From Ignelater luminosus (lineage: Eukaryota; Arthropoda; Insecta; Coleoptera; Elateridae): a stretch of 64,000 bases of DNA. Numbering within the stretch: position 1 is the first letter of the stretch; each line of letters starts with the position of its first letter. Positions 23,674-36,199 of this stretch are shown one piece after another. The DNA is taken from assembly GCA_011009095.1 (NCBI GenBank), contig VTPC01090547.1:359195-423194 (forward strand), given 5' to 3'. Both the position numbers and the translations under genes were made by a program. Under the pieces are notes generated by a model. It was not told where the DNA came from and made no database searches. It saw only the letters and a program-made list of their open reading frames with translations.

Positions 23674-24740
23674 TTATGTCTTGACTTTATTGTAGTGCCA
23701 AAAATCTCGGCCAATTATACCATCAGTTTTTGCTTTGAGGAAATTGTCACATATGAGAAAAATACATTTATGAAGTCCTAATTTTACTTTTGTTGAACCA
23801 ACTGAATCGGATGTATGTCCGGAAATGACTCGCAACTTCAACGCAAAAACAGAGCATCGTGAGTCCATTTGAAATTTTATAAGGTGCTGGTTCACAGATA
23901 GATCTGGTATTCGTTAAAATTTTCCATTGATTGTATTTCATCAATATTTTCAAACTGAATGCTGTAAGGCTTTTTAGGAGGGTTTTTGTCTTGTTGCCTC
24001 CATTGCTTATCATGAAATCTAAAGTTGTTTAAATCTGAATTCCTATTATTATTATTATTATTATCATTATTATTATTACAGTAAGTTGAATTATTATTAT
24101 TGTTATATCTACCTCTTGATTTTGGTTTTCGATTCCGTGACTGTTGGTAATTTTGTGTGTCTCATTATGTGGCCGATTCCTGCGGGGAATTCTTTGCATT
24201 CTTGATTTGAATGATTCGACATTGGACAATTGAACACGATTTTTCTTCCTGTATTGCGATCTATTAGTGCGATTTGTTCCGCTTTTTCCATAGTTAGTTC
24301 AAGATTACTACTACTGGTAGAAATTGTCATTGTATGTCTCTCCTTAAGTTTCTATTTCTTTTGCTATTAATTTTAATCTACTGTTTCATTAGCTCTTTGG
24401 TAGCATTTGGACAAATACAGTGCAGATTTACCAGAAGGCTTTTTAGGAGTAAGCGTGGCAGTTAATTTCTCTTTAAATGTTTTCCAGGTGAGTATTTGTG
24501 CCCGCTTGCCAATTCGGTCTCGAAGAAATTTCTTGCATCAACTTTTCACTGAAATCGAAGAAAGAACAGCACTGGATGTCTTGAACGAAGACGCACGTTT
24601 AACAATAGGTTACGATTTTTGTGACCAAGGGTTACTATTTCAAGTAAAAGCAAGGATAGGTTATCTGGACGCGTTCTCGACATGCAGACTAAAAATCACA
24701 TATTTCCAGATTCCAAATTCTCTCCAATTGCTTTGAACTT
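23674..24740 (-). pseudogene. Ty3/Gypsy gag-protease fragment in inverted orientation
   Basis: Read right to left from about 24740, a gag-like stretch shows LTWKTFKEKLTATLTPKKPS and LSKCYQRANETVD (about 24490-24370). It is followed by a decayed zinc-knuckle region with FNCPMSNHSNQECKE (about 24240-24190). An ATT microsatellite interrupts the sequence, then LNNFRFHDKQWRQQDKNPPK appears (about 24030). A retropepsin-like end follows: STKVKLGLHKCIFLICDNF and DGIIGRDFW (about 23800-23690). The catalytic DTG motif is not visible. This is the part missing from the + strand pol fragment, but it lies downstream of it on the opposite strand. The 109-codon + strand open frame at 24407-24736 is a shadow of this gag. 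Confidence 0.7.
24044..24079. repeat. ATT microsatellite
   Basis: About eleven ATT units with one C interruption, inside the inverted gag-protease fragment. Confidence 0.9.
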
Positions 24741-24744
24741 AATT

Positions 24745-25998
24745 ACAGTAATGCAGTCTTAGTGTAGATCTCGGTGGTTGTCGTATCAACAACAATTAGG
24801 AAACTTATTTTAAAAGCTTCATGGATTACTATGATCTAAATTACATTTGGAGTAAGAAATGTTACCGGAATATTTGAATATTCATTTTAGAAATATTCTT
24901 TGAGATAACCAACTTTTGTTTTTACTATTCAGTTTGTTTCTGTATCACAAAAACCGTTTTTGCATCGTCACTATTACGCGAGGTGTCACATAATTACATC
25001 CAATTTGGTCTTCTCTGTATAAGGCATTTTTCCAACAAGATCATTACAGTTTTCAACATTTTAGAGATTAGGAACTTTTCAATTCGTTGCAGCATTTCTT
25101 CTAATGTTGCCTATGTTTGATTTTCTTTTGACGAAGGGAAACTTGTTTTCCCTGTTTTTATTTCTTTGGCTTTGTTGATCACTTTTCTAATCTTTGATGA
25201 ATGGATTTAGAGATCAGTTAATTTTATTGATTGGGATGATAATTTTGAAAACTTAGTAAATACAAGCAGGTGTTTGGTATTCGTCTTCACTGTACTTGAA
25301 GATAAGAAAGTAAACCAAATGGATGAAGATGTTTTTAGGTCAATGACTGTTAAAATCTTCTCTATTTCTTTATTTGATATTCATTAATGCACGATCAAGA
25401 TGATTGAAAGTTTATATTAAAAAAATAGGGCTGATTTTGACTTTTGTGTAAATGCTTCTTGTTTATTCGAGGAACGCCCTATATATAAAAAGCGAACTTA
25501 GTTCCAGTTATGTTTGATACAATTCGTGTGAACGCATTTAAATTGATTAGAAAATGGAGGAAATTAGATGGTAAATGAGAAGTTAAAGGGAAGGTGAAGA
25601 AAGATTCAAGCGTTTTAGATACTGAACCAAATTAAATTTTGAAATTGTAAATTTAACTCTTGACACGTTTACGGTCAGTTTAAGACTCTGAACTTGGTTT
25701 TTAAATAATATACACATAAAAATGTAAAAATACATTCATGTACGTATAATGTTAATTTTATCTATTAAAAATAAACAATTGGGATTTTATGAATAGAAAT
25801 AGACTTTTTGTTTTATTTTTTTGAAAGTACCTATCATGAAAATTTATTAATCCTGTAACCTGCAACATTCACTTCGTCAAATAATATTTTTGTGATGAAT
25901 AAAACACCCTTTCAACGTAATATGAAAACTGGAAATCTAAAAATACAATAATTCTAAAAATAAAAGCTTTTCCTAAATTTGCATGTCTTCCTTTTCAG
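24745..25998. other. Intronic sequence up to the acceptor of the next mGluR exon
   Basis: AT-rich, with no element or gene recognised. It ends in a pyrimidine-rich tract and CAG at 25998. Confidence 0.5.
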
Positions 25999-26145
25999 TG
26001 GACGCTGTGTACGCTGCAGCCCACGCCATACACAATATAATTCAGGATGAGTGCGGTACCGACCCTTTCTACTTTTGTGATGAACTCAGACCGGCACCCC
26101 TTGGGCCTCAGCTTTTGAAATACCTGAGAAACGTTTCATTTATGG
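25999..26145 (+). CDS. mGluR: Metabotropic glutamate receptor, internal exon (ligand-binding domain, part 2)
   Basis: This exon continues the Venus-flytrap domain directly from the exon ending at 2140. The joined protein reads VPFV then DAVYAAAHAIHNIIQ, a hallmark block of mGluRs. Further on it reads DECGTDPFYFCDELRP, then PQLLKYLRNVSFM. The exon starts with two bases completing a Val codon and ends with one base (G) that joins the exon at 44451 to make Gly. The acceptor is TTTTCAG and the donor is GTAAGT. The frame is open throughout, with no sign of decay. The two Cys are expected to take part in the domain's disulfide pattern. The ATG at 25983 is intronic, so the open frame starting there overstates the 5' end. 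Confidence 0.93.
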
Positions 26146-28002
26146 GTAAGTATAAAACACATTTATAACCTTTGCATTACAACACTAAATAAAGCAAAAT
26201 ATGATATTGTAATAAATCTAATTCCTAAGAGCTTATTATGCATACCTCATTATACCTCAAAGAATAACGTGTATATATATATATTTCAACTTCACCGACT
26301 CAGAAATAAAACTCGATGAACGTAAAACGATGTTTTAAACTGTAAGCTGCATAAATATTCGTTAAAAGCATTCTCAAGTTATCGAAAAGTGTCCTCAAGA
26401 TAAACAAAATGGAATAAGAGGCAGATTTACAGTGGATAACCACTTAGTTTCTCAACCAGTGCCACAATATTTAAAAGAATTTGAAAATTTAAATAAAGGA
26501 GCCTGCGACTGAAAATCTTATATTTAAATTTAGATTCGAAATAAATGCATTTGAATGCAAAACATGTTTAAAGATCCTCTTTAAGTGTGAATTCAAATTA
26601 CTCTACAAATTAGATTTTGCAAAACCTGTTCACTTCTTAAATACGTTTGAAATTGCATCGCACAACTGCATTTAAAGTTTGTCTAAATATTTCTAGAGAT
26701 AAAAATTTGATTTTTTACTTTTTCACAATATTTTCATTACATTTATACAATCGGTAAGTTTTTAGAAAATTGAGAACAGCCAAAAATTGGAAGAAGAGTT
26801 CAGCCAATGCGCTATTGCGTTATCATGATAAAAGTAACGGATGGTCAAAATTACCTCTCTAATACCAATAATGTTTTAATATTTTAATGTCAACATTATT
26901 TTGTAGTTGGGCAGCAATTGCTAGGGTTATACTCTTCCTTTGATTTGATTCCAGAGTCGAAAGATTCCTTTCCCCAACAAAAGTATTGGCTTGGACCAGT
27001 ACGATTTATTTCGACTTTCCGTATTTAGAAAGTATTTTGTATTATGCAAGGTGGCCACGGAAAGCTGGACATACTGATGTTAGCTGTAATCCTTTAAATG
27101 AATCACCACATGCCTGTCTACCTTTCTGAATTTTATATCAAATTCTAGACATACATCGTATAACACAACATACATAACCTACTGACATCTAAAATTTGAC
27201 ATTTTTGTAATTGCACTACCTACAGAATACAAACCACATAACTTGAAGCGCAGCCGTTTGAATTTTCCTTTTTAATTTTCCATAATTTTTCATAATTTAT
27301 CGTTTGGCATCAATTCTTGGTCTAACAGGAAGTTTTGCCTGTTTGAACAGAGTCGAACTGGTCCGTGAGACTAGGAGACTAGAAGCTCTGAGGTCAAACT
27401 AGTCCGAGGCCCAAGTAGGAATAAAAATAAAAGCAGAAACGCAATATTAGCCCCAAAGCGCCACATCTGGCCACTTCCAATTGACTTTCACCAACAATCG
27501 TAGTTGGTTCTTGGTTTGATTTTCTATGGGAATTAAGACTAGCTAATGATTATTTTTTTATTTTAACCTTAAAGCCATAGAAAAATTACACTTTTGTGCA
27601 TAATGTTACGTCATCACATAGGGACCAAAATATCAACAAACTCCGAGGCCAAATTGGGTCAGTCCAACCTTGCGTTTTAAAATCGACCATGACTTGAAAT
27701 GCATCTGTATCTTTTTAGTTCCAGAACTGAAAAAGTGAAAATTTAATGTAAATCTGAAAACAGCCAACTTCAAGCGGAAAAATTTGTGAACATAACCATT
27801 TTGCTGATTTTTTGAAATGACTAACATGTCAGAATATACAAAGTCTTATCTAACACTTTATTACGTCGTCAATAACACACGAAGTGTCGTATCTCAGAAA
27901 ATTTGATTTCTAGGTTACCTTACCAAGTGGCGTTATTACGGACTAGAACCTCCTCCCTTGCAGCTGTGGCATTTTGGTGTTACGGGTCTATTTATCGTTT
28001 CT
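26146..28002. other. Intronic sequence, no recognisable content
   Basis: There is a short TA microsatellite at about 26271-26283. A GC-richer patch at 27030-27480 may be decayed repeat DNA. No coding signal. Confidence 0.45.
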
Positions 28003-28600
28003 AGCTTCTATTTCCCTTCTTTTCCGCCTTCATCCTCGTTATCATGACTTTTTCGAGATAGCCATGTATAAGGTCCCACTGGTATTTGTTTGTAAGCATT
28101 ATTCAATGATGTTTTCAGGCGTTAGCTGTTCTCCTGTTTGGGTTTGTGCACAACTTCGCTCTTGATGAAATTTATCGCACTCGTATATGGCGTGTTCTAC
28201 GTTATCCGGGCTCTGTCTGCCGAAAATGCATTCGTCCAGCTCCACTTTTTTGATTGCACTTAAGTACACTCCAAAACTTCCATGTTCTGTAAGTGCTTGT
28301 GTGACATAGAACCCTATCCCTCCGTGCTTCCTGTTGATCCATCTCTCAATGTTCGAGATTAGTCTCTTTATCCATTTTCCCTTACTGTTGTTCCGTTCCC
28401 ATCCAAGTTGCCATCTTTCTACTGTTCGGGCTCGAGCCTCCTTTGTGTTCCTATTTTCTGGTTCGGTCTCGTGTAACTCTTTGCGTTCTTTGGCAAGAAG
28501 TTCTATGGGTATCAGTCCTGCAATAACTAGCAGGGCCTCCCTTGATACTGTTCGGTAAGCTCCATTAAGTGAGGTCTTAGTTCTTATGAAGTGTCAGATC
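28003..28600 (-). pseudogene. R1-like LINE, 3' end of ORF2 (post-RT region and Cys/His motif)
   Basis: Read right to left from about 28570, the frame gives AYRTVSREALLVIAGLIPIE, then LLAKERKEL, the conserved region after the RT in R1/TRAS-type elements. It continues through ERWQLGWER, GSFGVYLSAI and ECIFGRQSPDNVEHAIYEC, which contains the C-terminal Cys/His cluster. This stretch is open for about 155 codons, unusually long for a fossil here. A frameshift near 28155 is followed by TNKYQWDLIHGYLEKVMITR and a stop at about 28003. No Met starts the frame because this is the middle of a polyprotein. The element is 5'-truncated near 28600, as is usual for LINE insertions. Confidence 0.8.
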
Positions 28601-28764
28601 TAAAACTGGTTTAGTAGTGGGTTAATGGGAAACTCGTATCTCAAATGCTGTGGCACACAAATCTCATAAACAGACATAAGACATTTTTGGTTCGGTCTAT
28701 GATCTTTCATACGACTGTGTAAGTAGAAAGCAAAGAAGTTAAATTTACACGTACAAAAATGCTT

Positions 28765-29475
28765 GGGTTCGTTTGAAGTTAATGCAAAAATTTAATAAAT
28801 TGTCTTGCTGTTTGACCAACCATAATAGGCCAAGTTCATGTTTTATTTTCATTTCCTGGGGAAAAAGCCAAAATCTTACTCTTCCTTGATTGCTTTTCAT
28901 AAGATGTGTTTCCTAATTCTCTATGTAAATATTAGATTTAATTATATGAATGAATTTAAGATCTTACTGCCCCCCTGGTGGTGACGCCCGCATTGCACGC
29001 CCTGCCCTGTCTACTGATTATGAACAATTACCACAATTGAACGACCCATAAGATATTTTTTCTATCATTACTTTATTATTGCACTTCACTGAAAACTGTA
29101 AAGAACATCGCTTTTCTAATCACGTTTATTCACAGCCTACATTCTAAATTCTTCATTTAACTAATGCTCGGCTAAAATAAACTGTAGGCGGTCGGAATTT
29201 GAAGTGTGAATTTACAAATGAATGTAGTTTAATCCTCTTTAATCAAAACATATTAGTTAAATTAGCTCTAGAATACGAGAAAACTTTTCTAGCGTCCTTT
29301 TATCCAAGTTTACTATTACTTTGTTATAAATAAACATATCCGCATTAATATGTTTGCGATAATGTGTTTAAATTTGAATACTAGGAATTTTCTATATCTA
29401 CATAACTATTCACTTTTGCAATATGTAAAATTATGAATTGGAAAACTTTTTTTGAAGGTATAATTTATTATTTTT
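28765..29475. other. Intronic sequence, no recognisable content
   Basis: Ordinary AT-rich sequence. I see nothing to annotate. Confidence 0.5.
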
Positions 29476-29477
29476 GT

Positions 29478-29703
29478 ATACAGAGTGTATACAAAAGCAT
29501 TCCTACAGCAGATTTCTAAGTTAAAATTAAATCTAATCATCTCATAAATTTATGTCTTATATTGTAGATATGATCTGTTTTTTAACATCTTTAAAAGCAT
29601 TTTCCTAGAAGAGCATAGTTTAGGTATTTTCAGCCAGGGGCGGATATTCAAATTTAACATCTTTATAATAATTTTCGTTTATATCAGTGACACCCTGTAT
29701 AAT
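29478..29703. repeat. Small MITE-like element with TATACAGAGTGT ... ACACCCTGTATAA ends
   Basis: The left TATACAGAGTGTATAC and the right CAGTGACACCCTGTATAATA form an imperfect inverted pair about 225 bases apart. There is no coding potential. It shares end type with other elements in the window. Confidence 0.45.
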
Positions 29704-29964
29704 AATTCACCATAGATATAAATTTTTCAATAAATGTTTAGAAATTTTTATTTCAATTTATGAGGAAGGTCCGAAGATTCCCAGATCTTATTGCTGACTG
29801 ATTCACAGAGGCGTTGACAAATGATAACAGATAGCAATGTAAATGGGGAGTTTAAAGGAAATTTTGCATGGCCGTGCTAAATACATCGGGTTAAAAATGA
29901 AAATGGAAAGGCTCCAACCTTTTTACAACTCGCAACCCAGATCGGGTAGTAAATAGTCATAATA

Positions 29965-29986
29965 TTATGAGTTGATCAACTCATAA
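29965..29986. repeat. 22-bp perfect palindrome
   Basis: The 22 bases are symmetric around TTGA|TCAA, with arms TTATGAGTTGA and its exact complement, and no spacer. Confidence 0.85.
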
Positions 29987-30599
29987 GAATTTTATACTTT
30001 GTTTGGAGCCATAAACAGCTACACGGGGAAATGATTTCTTTTAAAAGAACTCTACATCAACCACCCTTTAAAAAGGGTAATAAGTCATGTTAGCATACCA
30101 ACTGCAGGGTTCAGAGTGAATTCTCCAGTGGAATTGCTAGAAGAAATTATAAATGTCAGCCTTAGAATACTAATGGGTGCAGTCAACGTTAGAATGCATC
30201 ACAAGAATTACATTTTTTACATCAGCTTCTTGTTCTTGCAGAATCTAAATTAAGTTTTGCAAATAATTAAACTTTATGTTAATAAATTACAATAATAAAA
30301 GACCCCATTCCACTATAACCTCACTTTATTTGCCTGACAACTTCATCTAAATCTAACCTAAAATTATGATCTTCAGTGTTCATTCAATACTTGTAGTATC
30401 GAAGACTCTATAAGGTCAATCTGCTCAGTCATTAAAGGTACTTTATATTTGTGTTTCAAATGATTCCAAAACATCTATTTTATGTTTATTATTGCAAAAG
30501 TGTAAAAATGTAATTCCAAGTTAGTATTATCACAAGTTTAAGACGTTGTCAAGATTAGGAAGATTCTAACTGTCAAAATACATACCAGTTGCAAACGCA

Positions 30600-32700
30600 G
30601 GGGTACGCTCTGCAATACTGATCAAACAAAGAAAGAAATGTGCTCTATATATTTCAAAAATTTTCCTTAGCTCCGATTGGAAACAGGACAATGAAAACGG
30701 GTAAGGGTTTACTTACGAGAGTAGATCTCTCTGAGACGATTTAGAACAGACTCACATCGCTGAGATAGCTAGCAACCTACTATAAGTCATCCAAGACTTT
30801 TAATACCTTGTTACGGGAAAAACTGTCATTAGTAACCCATCGGTAATGTAACCATATATTAAATCGATATGTCACCTGTAATGCTATATATACAGTCGAA
30901 GACGGGTCGTGAGCTAAGAGAGCTTAAAGCAAGCGATAAACGATAATAATAATACGGTAATCTTAGGGGTTTCGATATTGAGAGGGCGCCAGCTGTAGTA
31001 GAATGTCGGTAACGTAGTTTCGTATCTAGATCAGTAGGTGAGATGTTAGCCAGAGTCGAACCACAGGTTCGAATGATACACAAATGAATGAAATTGAGAT
31101 TGTACTGCACTCTATGTAGATACTTTTACAATGTGAACTTGAGATAATGAATCCGTATGAGAATGTCAACGCAAATGGATTCCGGGACAACTGGTCCCTG
31201 CAATGCTTAATAAGTATGCTCATAATTCAATAAAAGATCTAAATAAGTTAATACATATATTGGCATACTATAGAAAAGAAAATATAAAAACAGGTTACAG
31301 CAGTTCAGGTCACACTATTGGATAACTTATATACGCACATCAATAAACAAATAAACAACTGCACCAGGTATAAACATATACACAGTAAATGCGACCGGAT
31401 GAAGCTCATTAGTATTTAGGGTTCAGCAATCCAGCGCAATACAAGAGGCGCTAGTAAAATAAAAGCAAGGTAAGCATACATACAATAAATCGTCCGCAAA
31501 TATTAGAATTATATTCATTGGTCATTTATGAAATAAGCATAAAAATTAAAATATGAAAAATATAAATAATAGCGGTTTTATATAAATAACTCGTGAAACA
31601 AGAACAATTTGACAAAATTGTTAAGTAATAAGAATTTTCGTTATCAAAACTTAGTATGAATAAGCGATAAAGATAAACACTGACTTTAAAAATATTGTTC
31701 ATTAAAATAATACAAACAAATAAAAGATATTAAAGATTCGGAACAAGTTAGTTACGTTACAATTCAGCAAACAATATATTCCTATTAATTAAATAATATT
31801 ACTAGTATGAAACGATGTTCTGAGGCTCTTCACCAATGTGAAGCGACAATTAAGTAATCTTTATGATGGATCACTTCTATCCAAGCGGTTGGTGACAATA
31901 ATATGCAGATACATTTTGCAAAGTTGCGAATGTAGGTTGACAAATTGTATGAGTCAACAATGCTTCTTCATAAAAGATTTTAAAAAAAGGGCTAAAGTTT
32001 ATTTACTATACGGGCACTAATCCAATACAAAGAGAACCCAGTTGTTGGCACAGGATACACAGAACTCGCGGCACTGGTTCCCACAAGATTTAATTTACAG
32101 TTACTACACAAATCTTTACAAGAATGGACGTCCTCCTCATACGTTATGTAAGAAGATATTTTAATTGACTTTCAGAATATCTATACGAAGCGAGGCAGTA
32201 CCAATCTCGTAGAAAGTTTGATAAAAATATTAAGATATTATAAGATAAATAACGGTACGGTAGTTTTGAGAATTTGTTGTAAAATTATTTAGCAATTTCT
32301 GGCTGCTGGCGACGATCTTCGAGGTACGGTACGATAAAGACGCATCCGCAATATCCCGGGGAAATGTCTATAAATTGTTTAATAAAGACAGAATTCATTC
32401 GCGATATTTTTACTCATGTATAACTTCACCTTAGCAGAAACTAGCCCAACACTTGACTATTTCTCGGTAGTTCGCGAAATTATTTCTATGTTCCAAAATT
32501 TCACAAAAGACGCGTGCTTCTGCTTCGATAGCGGTAAAAGAACTCTGTTGAGTAGTGAAGCGAAAAAGGCAACTTCCAATTCCCCAAAAGGGTGGAACTA
32601 ACAGATAATTCGTTGATCAACATATCGGGTGATCGGACAACCAATAAAATAAGAAGGATGTGATTTAGCGAGAAATCTGGGCGTTGCACTCGGCAACTAT
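30600..32700. other. Unassigned intronic block of mixed composition
   Basis: The sequence is less AT-dominated than its flanks, with a TATATATACAG stretch at about 30888 and several GC-richer runs. It may be LTR or other repeat material. I found no coding domain, no matching terminal repeats and no target duplication that would settle it. Confidence 0.3.
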
Positions 32701-35260
32701 AGGAATATAAATCTTGTCTATGCTAGACAAGGTGACAGCTTGATAATTTTAAGGGTAATAAAACTAAAACATAACAGTATAAGATTCTTTGAATCGCAAA
32801 AATAAAGTCCGAAAAATATAAATTCAGAGATAGTTTCCTTCTTAACATTGAATGCACCCATTAATATTCTAAAGTTGACGTTTATAATTTTAATACTTGC
32901 GTTAATTTCTGCATTGACACTAAATTTTATTAATATGTATGTTATGTTTAAACAACAAGGTTTCTAGGTTGTTAGAAAAATTCAGTAATTGGCGAACTTT
33001 TCCTTAATAAGTTATTTATGCTATAAAAGAATTTAACAAGGTCCGTATTAAGGCAACAATTAGACTCCTAATAATTATGCAAACTGTATTAGAATGCACA
33101 GAAATTCAAAATGTATCCCGTGTTCAAAAGAATGTAGAAAATTCTTTTTGTATGCTAACTTGAATTTTGAAATACATTGAATAATTGAAGATCGGAAACT
33201 CGACTAACCTGGTGAATAATTTACTCCCATAATATTTCTTGTACTTAAGCAGTAGATACAAGAATCTTTCAAATCATACTTCAAACTTTGCTGTTTTTTT
33301 GAATGTATAGAAAGTTCTTGTTGTTCTTTTTGTATTGCTGTAATTAACTGAACTAATTAAAACTATCAATTAAGCTAATTACAAAGTTTAAAGCAATCTA
33401 ATAAGGACATGGTGTAATATATAATTTGTAAATAAATGTAAACAGTGACGTACTAAAGAAACACATTTAAAAAATATTTTAAAAGTATCTTTCGCGATGA
33501 TTATTATTTCCTTTAGCTTTAATAAACATTTTAATAAAAGAAGCCCACTCAAATTAATTAAAATATTTGAAAAGTCTTCAAGTTATTTAGCACATTATCG
33601 TTGAAGGCTAAGGTAAAAAATATAACGATTTTACTCTTAATATAGTACAAGTTTAAAGAGGAAATTAAGCGTTAATATCTACCCCTTTAACTTCGTTTCT
33701 AACAAACTTGCACGTACACCCTCACGCTTTCATTTATTCCAGTTAAAATTAACGTAAATAAGGGTGTCACTTTACAGAGAACGTCAGTAAAAATATAACA
33801 GCATGATGATTATTAAATTTACCCAAACTGCTTTTATTTCTCTCCCTTTATTTGTAATATTCATTTTGTAATTGAAATAGAAACAATTATACTTGTAGTA
33901 CACGCCGACTATACTGCATGCAAATTATTTTGCAATGTTTCAATTCCACATAAAAATAACTTATGACAGTGAAAAATAGCAATATTTAAATGAAATGAAG
34001 GAAATTCTACGGTTTGAACGTGGTTGGAATCTCGAGCTGTGAAAAACCATTTCTTTTCTCTCTTGAAATTCTTTTATTTGTAGCTTACATTTCTTTATGA
34101 AGATTTTTGACTTTTCTATTTGTTAACAATTAAACTTTTCTTGAACTTTTATTTACACAAAAAGAAAACCGGGTTTTAGTTTAATAAAGGCAATCTTAAT
34201 ATTTCTTGTAAGCTGTCTAAAGTTTTTTTTATTGAAAGTCAAGTTTTAATTATTGTTATGTACTTTTATTGAAAATAAATTGAATTCCCTAGGTAGCATA
34301 ATAAAAAAATAATGTAAGTGACAGATACCCTGTTGTATAGATTTTCCATTCTACAGAACAAATTCCCAAAAGTTATTTTTATTGAACTTTGTAAATGTCT
34401 CAACTTCTACACGCCATTGTGGTTTGACATATGAACCTTTAAATTTTGTTAAACAAAACAAACTTTCCGTAAAACCACAAACTCGGTGAAATAGGAAATT
34501 TTAGAAAAGAAAAACTACGAAATTTTAAACAATCATTTAATAATTAATAGCATACTTAGCTATAATTATCGCAACCGTTGCGATTTTATTTCTTCTCGAT
34601 TCTACCGCCGCCCCTTAGGTGAAAGTATCAAAAACCGCGTATAATATAGGGATACAGCGTCCTTGACACTTTCGCCTACGTAAGACCGCCAGTTTCTTTG
34701 TAACAAAAAGGTTGGATTAGTAGTCGAGTTGAAAAGAAACAAACAACTGGAGAGCTAGATAGAATCTCCGTTAGGTTTTCTGTAAAAAGAAAAATACTGT
34801 TATGTGAGAAATAATGGAACGTAGAAAAATGTAAGGTTAATAGAGATTTACGCTGGCGTTGATAAATAGTGACGTAACATTCTTAATATTTGCATCTTTC
34901 TTTCAAGCACTATCTGGCTAGAAACAGTAAAATATGAGCAGATTTGGCTTAATACAAATTCATACTATTAGAAGTTACCTTTTTAAATGAGGAAACTTTT
35001 TACTTTGATGTAGATAAATGAACATCATCAAGTTGGTTTTGTATATATCCTATTATCAACTGTTTTTAGAAAATAGCTGATTTATAATCTTTAATTCAGA
35101 TTATAAAGTAACATTCAAGCAAGTTGTCGATAGACTGTTTTGAGAACCTCAAATTTAAAAATGACTTATTTTTGAGTTTTCCTTAAATGATAGGTACTAT
35201 TGATTGTATCCACATTAAAAAATCCGGTAGGGTCGTGAAATGCATATACAGATCCATGTA
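32700..35260. other. Intronic AT-rich sequence with one short hairpin
   Basis: Nothing coding is recognised. Near 34617-34678, TTAGGTGAAAGTATCAA and TTGACACTTTCGCCTA form an imperfect inverted repeat with a loop of about 35 bases. Confidence 0.45.
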
Positions 35261-35261
35261 A

Positions 35262-35470
35262 TATCGCGGCAAAAAAACCGGAGCACACTCGTCTGACGAT
35301 ACGTCGATTCTAACAGAATTTCTCTCTTTTGCATCAGGCTTTAAGGTGGATTTGTCAGTTCAATTAATAAGGTGCTTACTTACATAATAGTTTTACTTAA
35401 ACTGAAAGGCAGATTTACACAAGGTAGTTTTAAAACCTGTGTGGTGCCCCGATTTTTTTGCCGCAATAGT
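35262..35470. repeat. MITE, about 207 bp, with GCGGCAAAAAAA-type terminal repeats
   Basis: The left end (ATCGCGGCAAAAAAACCGGA) pairs with the complement of the right end (ATTGCGGCAAAAAAATCGGG), continuing for about 27 bases. The interior is non-coding. Confidence 0.65.
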
Positions 35471-36195
35471 ACCTTCTGTGCTATTTACGAATAATATTAC
35501 GTCCTCGAATTGCAACGTCGCAATCTATTTTTGGACATTATCGCAATCTATTTTTAGAATTGCGCGTATGGTATTTTGTTTCAATGATGGTCTCGAATAA
35601 ACTTCTGAGTGTTTATTGCATCCGGCATTTCTTAATTCTTTTAGGCAATTTTGGAGTTATAAATTGAATGAATTGTGCAAACGATAAAACATGAGATACA
35701 ATACACAACACAATTTTAAAAACTATCAAATTTATTTTTAAAGTAGCTGAAATCATAATCATCCCATAAGGAAAAAAACAGTAATTTTTAAAAAAGGTTC
35801 AACGTAATAAATATACTGGTGTTTTAGTATGATGTCCTGTTTTCTTGGCTTCTCCTTTTGGAAGTCAAAGGAGATTCTCCCACGACTGCCTGATGCCATG
35901 ATGGTCTGGTCTTAGACTCCAAGGGCAATTCCCTCCCCTATGTCCTGGTTTTGTGCCGAAATAATATGGTCACCTTGCCCTTCTCTTGTAGGTATATACA
36001 TTTACATTACATTTGTGTAATGATTCTAGCTCCAACATCTTAGAAGCTTCTCTTTACGTATTGAACGGACAATTCCTCAAGGTTTATTTCAAGACAAAAT
36101 ATTTATATGTTCAAAAACGCCTATTGAAAAAATACAGCTTCTAGAGACTTAACCTCAAAATATATTTCTTTAATACCTCTAGCTTTTAGGTCGTC
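35471..36195. other. Intronic sequence with a GC-richer patch
   Basis: About 35835-35995 is GC-richer than its surroundings and may be repeat debris. No frame or structure was recognised. Confidence 0.35.
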
Positions 36196-36199
36196 TCAT

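Larger units (their letters stand above)
2141..25998 (+). other. mGluR intron (about 23.9 kb) packed with transposon remains
   Basis: The intron has a GTAAGT donor at 2141 and a TTTTCAG acceptor ending at 25998. It splits a Val codon (phase 1), and both flanking exons fit that phase. It contains the LINE, piggyBac, mariner, R1-like and Gypsy fragments listed separately. I found no additional mGluR exon inside it, which agrees with the joined exons already encoding contiguous protein (VPFV then DAVYA). Confidence 0.85.

Noticed and set aside
24407..24736. 109-codon + strand open frame that first looked like a novel protein
   Set aside because: The opposite strand reads as Gypsy gag (LTWKTFKEKL and LSKCYQRANETVD), so this frame is its shadow.
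30809..31761. Possible solo LTR from TGTTACGGG to GTTACGTTACA
   Set aside because: The flanking five bases (TACCT and ATTCA) do not match, no second copy is present, and the end choice was arbitrary.
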